Assembly (NCBI GenBank): GCA_964614575.1
Contig: CAZTLX010000249.1
Location: forward strand, 1 to 5,368
Length of the DNA: 5,368 nt
Reading direction: 5' to 3'
From: JBGTLW01 sp964614575
Lineage (GTDB): Bacteria; Planctomycetota; Phycisphaerae; Phycisphaerales; Phycisphaeraceae
Positions 4,808 through 5,368 of this stretch are shown piece after piece; position 1 is the first letter of the stretch, and each line of letters starts with the position of its first letter. The notes under the pieces were generated by a model. It worked only from the letters and a program-made list of their open reading frames with translations. It did not search any database and had not been told where the DNA came from. A program made the position numbers and the translations under genes.

Positions 4808-5368
4808 CGCCCCGGCGACGCCCCCGCCGAGCGACCCGGTCCGGCTGCTCGTCCTGACCACGATGGGCATTGCCTACATGCGTGAAGTGACAGAGGGCGT
4901 TCGTGAAATGCAGCGCGAGTGCCCCTGGCTGTCGGTGGCGGTGCGCGATGTCAGCCCGCGCGCCATCAAAATCCTGCCCGACCTCGTCCGGGACGCGAAG
5001 GCCCAAGGCATCATCGGGTTCTTCGCCCGGCACACCATGATCGAGGGGGTTCAGGCTTCCGGGTTGCCGGCCATCACGGTCTCGGAATACCTCTACCCCA
5101 CGCCGATGCCTTGCGTGGTGGTGGACAACACGGCGGTGGGGCGGCTGGCGGCCGACCACCTGATCGGCCGCGGGCTCAAGTGTTTTGCGTGCCTGGGTCA
5201 GGCCGCGGGGTTTGCCCGCAAGCGCGAGGCGGGTTTTGTCGGTCGGCTGGCCGAGGTCAGCGCCCCGGTTCAGATCTTGGACTCCACCGATCTAGAGCGA
5301 TTCGCGCTTTTTTCGGCAGTATGTCATGATGTGGTTTTCCTCCCACCAGGAGCCACGGATGGCGATCC
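4788..5368 (+). CDS. XylR-like regulator with LacI-type sugar-sensing domain, N-terminal part (3' end outside window)
   Basis: The frame is open from the ATG at 4788-4790 to the window end, giving 193 complete residues and no stop. After about 17 polar residues, VRLLVLTTMGIAYMREVTEGVREM (18-41) matches the first strand and helix of the periplasmic-binding-like sensor in XylR regulators. GIIGFFA (74-80), GLPAITVSE (92-100), VVDNTAVGRLAADHLIGRGL (111-130) and FACLGQAAGFARKREAGF (133-150) follow in the expected order. There is no N-terminal helix-turn-helix, so this is not a LacI protein. In XylR-type proteins an AraC-type DNA-binding domain follows at the C-terminus, here beyond the window. Relatives activate or repress sugar-use genes on binding a sugar such as xylose; the ligand here is unknown. 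The start has no Shine-Dalgarno and lies under a repeat cluster. Codon use changes sharply after about 5289, so the last 26 residues are less certain. Confidence 0.82.
   Translation, partial: MSRKFTHAPATPPPSDPVRLLVLTTMGIAYMREVTEGVREMQRECPWLSVAVRDVSPRAIKILPDLVRDAKAQGIIGFFARHTMIEGVQASGLPAITVSEYLYPTPMPCVVVDNTAVGRLAADHLIGRGLKCFACLGQAAGFARKREAGFVGRLAEVSAPVQILDSTDLERFALFSAVCHDVVFLPPGATDGD

Noticed and set aside
4919..5329. A 136-codon plus-strand frame inside the regulator gene
   Set aside because: It is out of frame with the XylR-like protein, is rich in Arg, Pro and Gly, and has no family resemblance; the frame from 4788 explains the region.

Overview
The window looks like chromosomal DNA from a GC-rich planctomycete, most likely of the Phycisphaerae. 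The reasons are high G/C at third codon positions, a large secreted toroid + DUF4159-type protein, a short DUF58 protein, a PEP-CTERM surface protein, and a XylR-like sensor next to a Gfo/Idh/MocA oxidoreductase. This placement is inferred from gene families; no marker gene is present. No RNA gene, insertion sequence, CRISPR array or phage gene was seen.

Layout. (1) 1-363, plus strand: C-terminal end of a Gfo/Idh/MocA oxidoreductase, cut by the window edge. (2) 364-500: a gap with an extended -10 promoter (TGC-TATAAT) and a good Shine-Dalgarno (SD) site. (3) 501-2732, plus: a 743-residue exported protein with an alpha/alpha-toroid-like N-terminal half and two GATase-like modules of DUF4159 type. 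(4) 2733-2828: a convergent gap packed with three inverted repeats. (5) 2829-3728, minus: a 299-residue DUF58 protein with a von Willebrand A-like fold, apparently starting at a leaderless GTG. (6) 3729-3896: a short gap. (7) 3897-4631, minus: a 244-residue PEP-CTERM protein; the start is set by a strong SD rather than by the longest open frame. (8) 4632-4787: a divergent control region with candidate promoters on both strands and a cluster of GAGTA/TACTC half-sites. (9) 4788-end, plus: N-terminal part of a XylR-like sugar-sensing regulator, running off the window without a stop.

How they may work together. DUF58 and DUF4159 proteins commonly sit with a MoxR AAA+ ATPase in planctomycetes. Here both are present but convergent, and no MoxR gene is visible, so they cannot share an operon. 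The XylR-like regulator and the PEP-CTERM gene are divergent and share a control region, which suggests autoregulation and perhaps control of the surface protein. The PEP-CTERM protein needs an exosortase encoded elsewhere.

The points most worth a second look are the half-site cluster lying over the regulator's start codon, the two apparently leaderless starts, the inverted-repeat cluster in the convergent gap, and an abrupt change of codon use in the last 80 bases. I found no convincing new multi-gene system.
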